From the NCBI GenBank assembly GCA_016081115.2, contig JABTTQ020002610.1, positions 1,798,030-1,862,029 of the forward strand: a DNA stretch of 64,000 nucleotides, read 5' to 3'. The DNA comes from Rehmannia glutinosa. Lineage: Eukaryota > Streptophyta > Magnoliopsida > Lamiales > Orobanchaceae. This document shows positions 45,430-57,667 of this stretch, one piece after another. The notes under the pieces were generated by a model. That model made no database searches. It was given only the letters and a program-made list of their open reading frames with translations, and was not told where the DNA came from. Made by a program: the position numbers and the translations under genes. The number at the start of each line of letters is the position of its first letter. Position 1 is the first letter of the stretch.

Positions 45430-46240
45430 TAAGAACCAGATCCGAGCTTAACAAGAAGCAATGTTCACTTGTTTTATTTCCCAAATAGAGCCAAAAGATG
45501 TGTCCCAAGCATTGGATGATGCACATTGGATTCGAGGCCATGCAAGAAGAGTCAATCGGTTTGAAAGAAACAAAGTATGGGAATTGGTTCAAAGACCAAC
45601 TCATCAAAATGTTATTGGCACAAAATGGGTTTTCGAAACAAGATGAATGAAGAAGGTTCGTGGTAAGAAACAAAGCAAGATTGCTAGCCAAAGGGTATTG
45701 CCAAGAGGAAGGAATAGATTTTGATGAAACATTTGCTCCTGTTGCTAGATTAGAAGCAATAAGGATGTTTTTTGCCTATGCTGCACACAAGAACTTCATT
45801 GTATATCAAATGGATGTAAAAAGTGCATTCTTGAATGGATTATTGGAAGAAGAAGTCTATGTTGAACAACCTCCAGGATTTGAGAAGACTCTTGGAGATA
45901 AAGTGTACAAGTTCAAGAAAGCTTTATATGGATTGAAACAGCACCAAGAGCATGGTATGATACATTATCTCATTTTCTAGCGAGATAATGGATTCACCAA
46001 AGGCAAAGTGGATAGAACACTCTTCAGAATTCAAGATGGAGAGAGTATACTGCTTGTTCAAATATATGTGGATGACATTATATTTGGATCTACAAACAAA
46101 GAGCTGTGTGATAAATTCTCAAACCTCATGCAAGGAAATTTGAAATGAGCATGATGGGAGAACCGACATTCTTTCTAGGACTTCAAGTTAAACCTGAAGG
46201 ATGGAACCTTCATAAGTCAAACAAAGTATACCGGAGATTT
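45430..46240 (+). pseudogene. Inner Sirevirus reverse transcriptase, frameshifted
   Basis: The frame 45,461-45,646 ends in GTKWVFETR, and 45,660-45,980 has NKARLLAKGYCQEEGIDFDETFAPVARLEAIRM, MDVKSAFLNGLLEEEVYV and KALYGLKQ. YVDD (46,065-46,076) is in another frame. The break at 45,631-45,640 (TTTCGAAACA) falls where the family has a CAG-containing codon pair. The frame change at about 45,935 is another one-base loss. Confidence 0.85.
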
Positions 46241-47030
46241 AATGAAGAAATTTTGTATGGAAGAGAAGTTTTTCGTGAAAATACCAATGAATACATCGGT
46301 CAAGATGGATATGGATGTAGATGGCAAGCCTGTGGATCAAACAAGATACAAAGCACTAATTGGATCACTACTCGAACACCGGCCAGGATTGAGTTCCTTT
46401 CCCCAAGCCCCCGCCGCCGCTCGGGATCACCTTTGCGAGAGGTGTATGTGCAAGATTTCAATCGCACTAAAAGAAAGCCATTATGATTTGACTAAGAGAA
46501 TCCTAAGATATTTGAAAGGATGCCAGGAAGTCGGCTTATGGTATCCAAAGGAAGGAGGATTCAAGCTTATTGGTTACTCGACTCTGGCTATCTTTGGATG
46601 TAGAGTTGACAGAAAAGTACTTCTTGTGTACATGTCAAATGCTTGGAAACAGATTGATTTCTGGTTTAGCAAGAAGCAAAATTCAATAGCCACATCCACA
46701 AATGGCCGAGTACATAGTCATGGGCAAGTTTGTTGTGCCAGCCCAAGTCTTATGGATGAGACAACGGTGAGAGATTATGATGTTGAAGAAAAAGAGATTC
46801 CAATTATGTGTGATAACACAAGTGCTATTGCAATCACTCAAAATCTCGTGTTGCACTCAAGAACAAAGCACATTGATGTCGATATCATTTTATAAGAGAT
46901 CATGTTGAAAAGAAAGACCACCCTGGAATACATCTCAACCGATAAACGAGTTAGTTGACATATTCACAAAGCCATTATGTGAATCAAGATTTGAAGAACT
47001 CAAGCATGAGCTAGGGTTAATTGAGTGAGT
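46241..47030 (+). pseudogene. Inner Sirevirus RNase H, frameshifted
   Basis: The frame 46,242-46,895 covers YKALIGSLL, a disturbed thumb region, RILRYLKGCQEVGLWYP, and IPIMCDNTSAIAITQNLVLHSRTKHIDVD. The expected end (a TKPL-type tail) is seen in other frames to about 47,030. RNase H removes the RNA template. Confidence 0.75.
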
Positions 47031-47585
47031 TAACACTCGGAAGGCTCGGGAGAAGGGATAAAACAAGAAAAGATGAAAATAAAGTTGAGTTCAGAATCGC
47101 CTAATGAATCACCAGATCGGAGAATCACCGTGCATCGAGTTAGGCGACAACCGAGTACCTATGTAAAGAGAGAGAGGAGTTGAATCATCTAAGGAGAAAG
47201 CTGAGTCATTTATGAGCTAAGTGACAAAAAAGCGATCGTTTTTAATAAGCGGGAATGTTTTTTCAGATGACGCGTCAGTAATAATGACAGTACGATCAAA
47301 AGTCGCACGACAAAGCATATGATTGGATATAAATCTTTTGCCGCATTAAATGTGAGGAATTAAATGCTAATCGGCGTGCTAAACTGAGCCGTTGATCTCG
47401 ATCAAATTTCAAAAACCGTATGCACGCCCTTTCATAACCCAAATATATACCCTTTCGTCCGTTTCTCTCCCACTTTACACAAATTGTTCATCTCTCTCAA
47501 AGGCAAAGAAAGCAACTTTTCTCTCAAAAACCCTACAGATCTCCAAAGTGAATTTCTAAAGTTTCATTCAAGAAATCTTCAAGTA
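47031..47585 (+). promoter_or_regulatory. Spacer with promoter-like leader before the extra frame
   Basis: After pol comes a non-coding stretch. At 47,440-47,460 AACCCAAATATATACCC resembles a TATA region. It is followed by a CT/A-rich leader (CTCTCTCAAAGGCAAAG, CTCTCAAAAACCCTACAG) like that of plant mRNAs and then the ATG at 47,586. It could be a separate promoter for the extra frame. This is inference from sequence style. Confidence 0.4.
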
Positions 47586-50500
47586 ATGGCATCTACTTAC
47601 GATTTTGTTAAGTTGGGAAAACAAATCCAATAATGGCTCTCATGTGGATTTTGAAGGTATGATCAAACAGGGTCCGATGAAACCTTTGTGAAGAAGATAG
47701 CCGAGAAAGTGGAGAAGTCCTGGGCTAAAACCCTTTCTCACGATGGAGTTTGAGATGACTTATGTTGAAGAAGTCGCCGTTCTACGTGAATCTTGAAGTT
47801 CACGACGAGGGCATCAAGTCGTCTCTGCATTCACGGAAAGGAGTTTACGATCAGCTGGCCGAGGATCTAGCGGAGCATTGTTTGATGTCGTCGAAAGGAG
47901 TGCGGAGATATTGAGGCTCGATGTCAACTTGGCCGCCTTGCATGGAAGGAAGTGGCCAAACCTCGTCTTGCGAAGGTTGTCTACTAACTAACAAGAAGTC
48001 TTTGAAGGAAGATTACCATAAGTTTCTTGGATATTGTTGCCAAGTGTGTAGACATCAAATTTGGAAGCTTTAATCGCCTATCCAAAACTAAGTTGATCGT
48101 GATGGCCGCAATCATGGAGGAGAAGAAGGTAAATTGGGTTGAGTTTGTATACAATGGACTCTACCAAAATGTCGAAAATATGTCTTTCAAGGAAGATGGG
48201 TCGTTCGAGGATCCTTCGGGGTATGGCCTTGTTATGGTCGATCGATGGAAGTGAAGGAGTTCCACTCCGACATGGAAAGGCGTTCCATGTCAACAAGAAA
48301 ATGTTCGATCAAATCTTTCCGGAGCACGTAAGAGAGCTTATGCCAAGAGAGCGGATACCGAAGGAGGAATCGGTGACCCTGAGGAAACATCATTTGTCTC
48401 CCCTCCTAAGAAGAAAAGTCGCCCCTCGCAACTGGAAAGAAAACTGTTGCATCAAGAAGTGAAAAAGAAAACAACCGCACTGCCCCTGCCCGTAGCCAGT
48501 CGAGTCACCGCCCATATAGCCGTGTCTCCCGCCCTAAAGCCGCAGCCTGAGAAGGAACCTCAAATACCTTCTCCAGTTGTCAAGAAGAAGAGGACTCGAC
48601 AAACCAAGAAAGCCGCTCCTCGAGAAAAAGAAAGTAGCACGCCCCCCTACCGCCCAGGACTCGAGGAGATCGTATCCGAACAGAAATTCCTCTCGTGAGG
48701 ACCAAAAAAGAAGACTCTTCAAGCATTGAGCTTGAGAAAACAACTGAATCCGCCACTCACCGAACAGGATCAATAAAACAACTGGAGAAGTAGAGTCTCA
48801 GAGATTATTGATGAAACCGCCAAAGTCTGCTGAGGCCGATCAGCAGAGGCAAGTCGAAGACCCACTGGGGGTAAAAATTTGTGAGAACAAGTAACGATTG
48901 AGACAGCTAAGTCTCGATGGGACCGGTTGTGTCTCCGCCACGACAGATGCTGCGAGGGTGAAGAGCAAACAAACTATGCTACCCTCCATTCCCGAGACCG
49001 GAGGACAACACGAAGATGATGATGATGATGTGATCATCTTTGTCTCCACCATATCCAGACATCCAAAACCATTTGCAAGAATGGAGAAAGTGGAAGTTGA
49101 GTCACTCTAGGGGTGCGGTTTGAACACCCCGAGTTTATTGAGGAGGAAGAGGAACTCTTCGAGGTTCCTTGAAGTTGATACTGATCTTGCAAGCAAGCCT
49201 CGATGAGGATAATTGCATCAACATGCCGCAAATTCGAAAGGAGAGAACGAATGGCTAGGGCATCGAGGAAGCGAGAAGCTCGTGAGAAAGCCAACATTTA
49301 TCCTCTAATGGAACCATCGATCATACTCATCCATATCTTGACATACTTTCGAGAAAGTGATGAAGATTTGGACCCCCGCCGAGAGAGAAAGAGCTAGAAA
49401 CGCAGCAAGCCATGCGGGAATCGAGAATGATGCATGAGTTACGATTGGTGGAAGGACCAAGAGAGTCTTCCAAATCACAGGTTGAAATTGACCCTATGGG
49501 AGTGGTGCGTGCCAGATTGCAAATCGTTGTTGTTCTGCGACCACTTCTCCGGCTCACTCGAGCAAAGTTCTAAGGGAATTGGCAATGAAGCTGGGAACTT
49601 GGGGACCCAAGTCGAGCCAACCCCTATTGAAGGTGTCTTACCACCGCCCCAACGGCCTGAACACTCAAAGGAAACAATGGGATTTGGAGGAAAGTGACCC
49701 CAATCCAAGTCACTCACCGCCGTGCCCGGTGGGAAACCCTCCACCGCATTGCGACTAGGTCGAGGTTGTTGCAGATGACTCCACAACGAATCTAGGAGGC
49801 GAAGTGGAGAAGGAAAAAGAAAAAGAAACACATGAGATTGTCTTTGAAGAAGCTCGGACAGTTGAGACTGTCTCGGTGAAGTGCCAACTACTCGCAGCCG
49901 AGGACGCGGCGATGCAAATGGCACAGGATGGATTTTCCCTAGGAGTTAACACTCAGGCAATGAAAGTGCAATCCACGAGTTGAGGCTCCTGTGGATTCCA
50001 CCGTTGAAGATCCCAAGACAGTGAGTTTGTCGAAGGGAATGTCCAAGGCCTTGTCAGAAGTTGAGACCTGCAGGAGGTAGTCAAGGCCTACGGGAGGATG
50101 ACACTTCCGGGGTAAAGAGGCGTAAGCACAAAACATCCCTCCAGTTATCATCGATGCATCGAGAAGGAGATAAGTGCCCTTCACAATTCCCAAGACAACC
50201 CCGATGTAACATTTTCGGGATCGAAGAAGGTGAAGATGAGGCCGAGTCATCCCCCTGTTGCAAGTCCAAACGACTCGGTGAGGATGTTCTTCCTAGCACG
50301 AGTAAGCTAGAATTCTGGGCGTCGTCATTCAAAGTTCAATTTTGATGATGAGCCACCCTACAAGTCTCATCATCGTCCGATGACGCTTCGTACGGCCGAG
50401 GACGGCATAACTCAAAAAGAAAAACCGGTGAGACCGATTTAAGCCGTGTTGAGACAATGAGGCTCACCCACCGGGTCCATACCAAAACAGACCCCCTGAA

Positions 50501-52010
50501 TCACGATCAACTACGCAGGCTCCCAAAGCTGCAGCAGAATCGACTCAACCGGGCACATCACGGCCACAAGTCATAGTTGAACAGATTCCCTATGTCCGTG
50601 ATGATGCGTTTGAAGAAACGTTTCCTTCTCATCGGAGCTTTCGATCTTGATGAAGAATCGCTAGAGATCAACGATGTTTCCATAAACCCGATCCCGTCAT
50701 TCCAATAGATACCATCGTCCCAAAGACTTTGACGTTGCTTGGCCGGTGAGACATAGGTGTGGTGAGGTTCGAGAAGTTTTCAAGGCAATATTTGCGGAGA
50801 TAGAGAAGATGGAAAGGCACCAGGCCTCATTAGATATGCGGCCTGGATAACCGAGATGCTAATCTTACTTGTTGATCTGCGTGGAATAATAGTCGAGGAT
50901 CTCGGGAATGGTGGAAACATCGCAGACAATGCGTGTGGAACGGGTTCAATACTTCAAAGCATTGTACAATAAGATGCTAACTGAGCGCCGATAATCCGAC
51001 ATGAAGAAGAGGTTGCAAGAAAATATTGATAGGATGCATACCTCTCATACCACGGAAATGGAACTACTACGAGAATTTCATCGCAAAGAACTTATGCGCA
51101 GAGGAGAACATGAATGACAAATTCAGCCTTCTTATGGCTGAAATGAAGTTGGTGACAACCGAATCAAATGCCACTCGCCTTTCGAATTTCGAGCGGCATA
51201 CTCCGCAGTTGTAATCCAAATAGAACTTCGACTATCACCGCCTAGATTTCATGCTTGCTGGTATGTTTCTAGGGGTTCATCTCTCCTTGATGATGCCAAA
51301 AAGGGGGAAGAGGAATACCTAAAGACGTTGAAAGGGTCCGCAATCGAGAAGGAGGATGTAGGCCGTGAAGGAGAAGACAAACCAAAAGCGAAAAAAAAAA
51401 AGGGAAAATCGGTTGAGGGGGAAGGTTCGAAAGACATGACTTTAATGGTTGCTAGAACCCTCAACAAGGACTTGTCACAATCGACATAATCAAAGAAACT
51501 TCGGTGACTTTCGCCGCTCCAACACTCTGCCCATGTCCCGAGAAGAGGAAAATAGTAGAAGCAGAGATGACGGAGATTGAAAGAAAAATGGATGCCCATG
51601 CGATGGACATACTAAAACAATACGGAGGCATTCCTACAGGAAGAGACACTCGATGCCATTTCAAATGTCGGAACCGAGCCGAGATCGTTGATGAATTCAA
51701 GACGCCGCATCCGAGGGATACTTGAGAATATGACCATGGCCCAAGCCTGGGACTTGTAATGGGAAAAAGGCCTCAAGTTGTGCGAAGAAGTCGATGGGGG
51801 CAGACTCGAGTAGTCACTCGGTTGGTCACTCTACCGGGTCACTCTACTAGAAAGAAGAAGGCCCCAAAGATAATACACACCCGAGGAGGAAGAGGTAGAA
51901 GGTGTGGAGGAAGAGGTTTCAAACCTAGACCTCTACCCAAAAACATCGAATATATAGATCCGGGAAGAAAGGAGGGATCTATTCTGGTTTGACGAAGTAG
52001 CCAACATGCA
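47586..52010 (+). pseudogene. Inner Sirevirus extra reading frame (env-like position)
   Basis: ATGGCATCTACTTACG at 47,586 is the likely start. Pieces: 48,027-48,254 (VAKCVDIKFGSFNRLSKTKL, EEKKVNWVEFVYNGLYQN), which resembles the N-terminal domain known as putative plant transposon protein; 48,139-48,462; 48,447-48,698, a Pro/Lys-rich linker; 48,898-49,110 with an Asp run; 51,026-51,214 (KFSLLMAEMKLVTTES); 51,504-51,725, coiled-coil; 51,759-51,992, ending in an Arg/Gly-rich box (TRGGRGRRCGGRGFKPRPL). The same frame occurs in the reverse element. Its role is unknown to me; the Arg/Gly box suggests nucleic-acid binding. No membrane segment is evident. Confidence 0.6.
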
Positions 52011-52435
52011 AGTGGCCAAAAACAATCTTTGAATATGTAAAGAGAATCAAGAAGAAAATAAAGACAAACTCAAATTTGTGGGGAAGAGAGACAAGAAAGG
52101 AAAAGAAAAGATGAAGTCGCCGAGAAGATCTTATGAGAAAAAGAAAGTAGTGAAGAAGAGAAGAAGAGAAAAAGGTCGAAGACGATAGAGTGATGAAGAA
52201 AGAAGGAGGCAGCGAAGGAGATGAAGTGTTGTTGTCCACCCCTTCATGTAATTTACTATTGTAAATGCATAAGTATGTAAGTTTTCTGTACATTGAATAA
52301 GAAATCAGAATTTCACTATTTTTGCGTAGACATAGATGTTTGCTCGATACACTTTGTAAAAATTGTGTAAAGGACAAGAATGTTATGATCAATAAAAGAT
52401 TGATTCTACGCATACATTCTCTCATTCGCACTACA

Positions 52436-53928
52436 TGTATGTATCTTTGATGAATGCCATGTAAAACTTAGACTAGAAAGTTGGCACCCCATTTTCTTTG
52501 TAATTTGCATTGTAATAGATAGGGTTGTATGAGCCGAGTCAAGTCGCCTATGCCTGGATATGCAAGAAGTCACCCGGAGGCTAAAATGAAGAGTCATTGT
52601 GAAGCGATTGAGTATGGCAAGGAGGAGAAGTCAAGAACTAGGATCGAAGGAGTATCATTTGGATACTTTGTTTGAAGTGTCGATCAAGTCAACTCAAGAT
52701 AGCCAAGTCTCAAGTTGAAGTGATGAGATGAGTCATCCATGATTGGGAGCCGACTCAAGTCACTGGGGGGAAGTTAAGGAATCGTCAACTCAAGACAATC
52801 GAAAAAAGTCCGTTGTACGTAAGTCAAGAAAGTTACTTAAATAAGTAATACTTCCATGTCTTTGTAATATTCTAAAGTGCTCGATCCCAGAAGCGTGCAA
52901 AAGGAATAAACCAATGGGAAGATCGCACTGTGTCGCTCGAAAAGTCAAGGTTCATTTAATACGAGGTAATGTCAATTTCAAGATCGCAACAAGACAAGCC
53001 AATGACCACTAGTATCTTTTGAAAATCGCCTATCTCTTCAACCGGATTTTTGAAAGAGCACTATAAAAGCGAGAGGAATCACTTTGAGAGAAGGTTACCC
53101 GAACCACGAACATTCAAGTTATTATTCTCAAGTTACTCAAGCAAATCCTCAAGCCTAAACTTCAAGGAAATCGATCCAACACCAAGTGTGAAGGAAAGAT
53201 AACCTCATCATCTTTGTTGAAGAGGAAACTTTTGAAGAATCAAAAGGGTCTACATTCTAAGGAGGATTGTAGAAAGGTTCAAGGTCGAACCGGTCTCAAG
53301 TAATTAGATGGCTTCGTGATCAAATCCAAGAAGCTTGAGCAAGTGAGCTCAGTAGCAAGCGCAACCGCCTGTGAAGAAGAAGCCGAGTCCTACGAGAAGC
53401 CAATTTTGTGTGACCAAGGCATCTCCGGATCGAGTCCCAAAGGATCAAGTCGGTTGTGTGATCAAGACTTGTATCCGGACGGATAACCACTTTGTACTAC
53501 GATCAATACTTAGTGGATTCTTCCGGGAGTTGGAGAAGAGAGGATTAGAAGAATTACCCCATTTACATTTCAAAGATTTACTTTCAACATATTACTTTAT
53601 ATCTGCGATAATTTGCTATCCAATTGATATTTAACAAAGTGCTAGAACCAAGTGTTACAACAAACTTAAACCAAATTCAAGTGGTGTTAAGTCTTCCAAT
53701 AAAATCTTATCACAAACAAGTTAAGTATAAAGTAAGCGGTGAGTTATTCTATCAATAGCTCAATCAGTGCATTGAGTGACTAACTCTATTTGGTTAACTA
53801 ACTTATTGTCCATCAAGGACTTAGCCGTGAAATTAACTCGAATAATTTTAAAAGGACTAAATCGAAAAATTGGTAAGGTTTACTCAACCCCCTTCTAAAC
53901 CTTACACTCACACCCCTTGGAACCTACA
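52436..53928 (+). repeat. 3' LTR of the inner Sirevirus
   Basis: The first 20-25 bases differ from the 5' LTR, then GATGAATGCCATGTAAAAC onward aligns to the end, GGAACCTACA. TATAAAAG is at 53,062-53,069. It is about 70 bp shorter than the 5' LTR. Confidence 0.88.
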
Positions 53929-53933
53929 CTAGA

Positions 53934-54790
53934 GAATACATAATAAGGTCATCATCATAATCGTTTTCTCCGGTCTCTTGAATGGGGGATAGTGGGGCTT
54001 GCTCCTTCTCGGACTCAACCACGTCTTTCGAGGGGTTGAGACAACTTGTTCTTTCATGGGCTCGATTATCTCGGTTGATTCCTTTTCCACATACTGTCTC
54101 GCACACCTGGTCTTGAATCGCCGCTATTAGCATCACGGTCTTCTCGGGTTCATTCACTATCTCTAGAGACTGCTCCTCTTGAGCATCACCTCTCCTTCCT
54201 TCCTTCTCCGGTGAGTACCGGACTCGGCTATTTTCTCTAGGTCCGATTTCTTGAATGTCTTCGCTTAGGGCAACCAATGGAATCTCGATTCCACCACTCT
54301 GGCATTCTTCCTAGGGAAGGCTTGTGTTTCAATAGAGGGTTACTTAGAAGCAATTGCCTTTCTAGACTTGGACCGCTTCTTCTTCTTCATGATAGGAGAA
54401 GGAACTCGGGGTTCCTCCTCCATCTCGGCCTGCTGGGCAGGGGCTTGGGCAGCAGGCGGGAGCTTTGGGTTTGGCGGGGGCGGGTGCCTTCTTCGACTTG
54501 GTTGTTGGGGTAAAGGCTTAGATGTAGCAGCTCTCTTCTTAGTTATTGGCTTTGGAGAGAGAGTGGGAGGTCTTTGTGTCTTTAGTAGTCACCGATTCCC
54601 ATCATCGGTATCCGTCTTTCTTGCATGGGCCTTCTTCTCGCGCTCCGAGATAAGTTCGCATTGAATCTCTTATTCGCATGTAATGGTTTTCCATGGCGCA
54701 GAGCTATCCCCTTCACTTCCATCAAATGGCCAATGACTGTGCCATATCCGTGAGATTCCAAAGGTCCCATCCTCCTTGTATGACTCTTCT
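53934..54790 (-). pseudogene. Reverse Sirevirus extra reading frame, N-terminal part
   Basis: The minus-strand frame 54,794-54,582 (IALRHGKPLHANKRFN) matches VPLRHGKAFHVNKKMFD at about 48,256-48,306. The frame 54,277-53,924 is acidic (Glu/Asp-rich) and stops at the insertion point of the inner Sirevirus. The rest follows at 39,901 downward. Forward-strand frames across 54,277-54,664 are antisense shadows. Confidence 0.6.
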
Positions 54791-55895
54791 CCATTCACAT
54801 TCGGTTCATCAAAAACCACATGGATAGACTCTTTCGTGACCATAGTCCTTTTGTTCAAAGATTCTATAGTCTTTACTCTCGGTGAGTATCCCAAAAATAT
54901 ACCTTCATCGCCTTTAGCATCAAAAGCCTTCAAGTTATCCTTGCCATTATTATGGATGAAACTTTTACATCCAAATATCTTGAAGTATTCAATATTTCGC
55001 TTTCTCCCGTCCAAATCTCATATGGAATCTTGGTCAATTGCATGTTAATCATGCATCTATAATGAGTATAGCATGTTGTGTTTATGGCTTTAGCCTAAGA
55101 TCTCTTAGGCAATCCAGTTTCAAACTAACTTGGTTCTTGTAGCTTCCTTGAGATTTCTATTTCTTCTTTCGGCCTACTACTTTATGTTGTGGAGTCCTTG
55201 CCGCCGATAACTCATGAGCAATACTATTTTCAACACAATACCGAGTTATAATCCCATTGACAAACACACTTCCCCGCCTCGATCTTATCTTAATAATGGT
55301 TTGACTCTTCTCATTTTGAATTCTTCTCATCATTTGAGGTAACTTTTGCAGTGTGTTTCTTCTTTTTACACATGAAGATTGTCCATGTATATCTTGAGTA
55401 ATCATCCACCACCACTAACGTGTATTTCTTCCCATTGATGCTAGTTGACTCAACTGGACCAAATAGATCCATAAAGTAACAGATGCAATATCCTTGTTGA
55501 TGAGGGACTTGACTTATCCTCGAATGATGATTTGATCTACTTTCCCTTCTCGCATTCATCACAAATGCTTTCTTTCTTGTACATCGAGTCCGCAATCCTT
55601 CCATAAGATTACTCCTTGCAAGCTTGTTGATTGTCTTGAAATTCGATGACTCAGCTTTTTGTGCCACAACCAACTTGATTTTGTTGTGCTTCTTGCTACC
55701 GACAAGTGTTTGGTGTAGCAAAGAGACCAATCTAACACATACATATTCTTTTGTCTTGATCCTTGCAAAGACTATTTCATTGGACTCAAAGATTTCGTCC
55801 TGGCATACTCCCATGTTGAATCCTACATTGTAGCATTTGTCACGAGTTGGCCGATGCTTAGTAGGTTGAAGTTGAGTCCTCAACATAAGCAACAT
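54670..55895 (-). pseudogene. Reverse Sirevirus integrase, joined to the extra frame
   Basis: From the 5' side (minus strand): a pre-integrase region (CYNVGFNMGVCQDEIFESNEIV), YFMDLFGPVESTSINGKKYT and LVVVDDYSRYTWTIFM (55,895-55,311), NEKSQTIIKIRSRRG with ITRYCVENSIAHELSAARTPQ (55,405-55,157), and FKIFGCKSFIHNNGKDNLKAF then GIFLGYSPRV (55,014-54,860). At about 54,780 the frame passes from VNGEE straight into YKEDGTFGISRIW, which belongs to the extra frame. RT and RNase H are therefore deleted. Confidence 0.75.
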
Positions 55896-56362
55896 TTGTG
55901 ATCTTCATCCATTCTTCTTGATGGATCTTGTGTCTTTGATCTACCCCGGAGCTTCATTTCCTCTAAATATAACTTTAGCACCTCTGATCTCCTTGAATAT
56001 TGATAGATTTCTTTTATTCCCCTGTCATATGTCCGGAATAGCCACTACGCATGTACCAGGTTCCTTGGCTCATCTGCATTCCTTGAACCCGCAATCAAGG
56101 AAATCGGTTTTTAGGTACCCATACTTGTTTGGGTCCGGGGGGGGGTTAGTGCTATAAGATGTTCCAACCAACATATAGCCAGATGATCGACTCTAAGAGG
56201 TTTCCATCTATCAAGCACCATAGTCATAATGCACATTAGCAAATTGCTTAGGGGTTTTAGGATCATACGATTGTCTCTTTTGTCCGTATGCCCTCGTGAG
56301 TGTTTTAGCAATTGCTTTCTTGGGATAGTTGTGCTATTTCCGAGTGTAGTGATTAGGTGCAT
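55896..56362 (-). pseudogene. Reverse Sirevirus protease, active site changed
   Basis: The minus strand reads WYMRSGYSGHMTG-like sequence at about 56,020-56,061. The catalytic Asp codon is CGT (Arg) at 56,047-56,049. Upstream, 56,362-56,111 aligns with the gag-protease linker of the inner element. Confidence 0.65.
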
Positions 56363-56764
56363 ATGTGTGTCGATAATAGCTCTTTTTCCTTTGGAATGAC
56401 CTGCCGAGGTCTAGGTCTTTTCCATTTTGGCTTGTATTCCATAGGTCTATGCCGATATTTCACATTATTCCAATCACTTGGTTTGGATAGTTTCTACCAT
56501 TCCCATCATATGTATTTCTTTGATGAAATTTCGGGGCTTTTGGTAGCTCTGTTTGCTTCTTACAGTATTTTTGTTTGGAGCATCTTTGATGGACTGTCTC
56601 AATTTCTTCTCACCGTCCTCTCAAAGATACTCAATGGCTTTTTTCCTTTCCCTTTATAACCAAGGCCGTTTGATTGTGATTGTGCTTTGGAGTGAATGTG
56701 GGTGCAACATTTGGTGTTTTGGGTTTTTGGAATGATTCATTGCTTGAAGATCCCTTTTCCAAAA

Positions 56765-57662
56765 TCACTCTTGAGTTTGACTATGCACAGAGGAATTAAA
56801 TCCTATGCTTGCCTTGTCTCCACATTCTTTTTGACTCATAATTAATTCATCCAATGATTTAGATGTTTTTGTAAATGAGAAAATCACATTTTTAAGATCT
56901 TTTTCCCTATTTTCTATAGCAGCTAACTCTGCTATGATCTTGGCATTTTCAGCCTTTAGCTTAGTGTTCTCGTTAGCTATGTGACTCAAAGTACTCAGTT
57001 CTTTAGTCACTGTGAGTTTTGGCTTTTGTCGGATGTTTTCCTCATTTAGAAGTGTGTGTGAGGATTTTGTGTTCAAAATCTTTCATCATTTTGCCTAATG
57101 AATCATAAAGATCTCGTGGGTGATGAAGTGTTTGTATCATAGTCACTATCACTTGAATGAGAATGAGATAAGTTAGAGTGTACCTCATTTTCTTGATCTC
57201 GTTGATCTTGTTCTTTTGGCCATGAGGAGATCAAAGCCTCTTCTTCGTGTCACTTAAGTAGTCACCTTGCTCTCGAGTCTCCCGCTTCGTTGCACTTGAC
57301 TAGCTCAAGCCAGCCTCAAAGAGCCTAACATAGCTTTCCTCTTTTCTTGTCTTATTTCCTCGAGACCTTTCTATCTTCCTCGTTCCTATACTTGTTGATT
57401 GGTGGATAGGAACAGTCAACAACAAAATGTCCTGGTTGTCCGTAATTCCAACAAAGGTTCTCAACTCTCGATCGGCTCTGTCTGTTCTTTGATTATCGAC
57501 TCTTTGATAATCGGCTCTTTGATGCTCAGCCTTTCTTGGGCGGCCTGTCTTCCCTTGATTTGGAAGGTGTTGAATGTCTTCGAAGGTCTCACCCTTATTT
57601 CTTTTGTAGTTCTTATTGAAGAACTTGTTGAATCTCTTAACCATCGGGCAATCTCCTCCTAG
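56765..57662 (-). pseudogene. Reverse Sirevirus gag, 3' part
   Basis: The frame from 57,662 down to 57,300 starts MVKRFNKFFNKNYKRNKGETF. In another frame at 57,408-57,455 a knuckle reads CWNYGQPGHFVVDC, with the second Cys replaced by Tyr. The frame 57,076-56,765 is a coiled-coil linker (NENTKLKAENAKIIAELAAIE). The 5' half of gag is missing. Confidence 0.7.
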
Positions 57663-57667
57663 TCTAT

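Larger units (their letters stand above)
39902..53928 (+). mobile_element. Inner Sirevirus, 14.0 kb, with both LTRs
   Basis: LTRs lie at 39,902-41,467 and about 52,436-53,928. A perfect 5-bp target duplication CTAGA lies at 39,897-39,901 and 53,929-53,933. The order is LTR, primer site, gag, protease, integrase, RT, RNase H, long extra frame, LTR. The size, the WYMDSGCSRHMTG protease and the extra frame after pol fit the Sirevirus lineage of Ty1/copia. It is inserted in the extra frame of a reverse Sirevirus. All coding parts contain frameshifts. Confidence 0.9.

Noticed and set aside
54277..54664. Forward-strand Arg/Gly-rich frames
   Set aside because: They are the antisense of the reverse Sirevirus extra frame.
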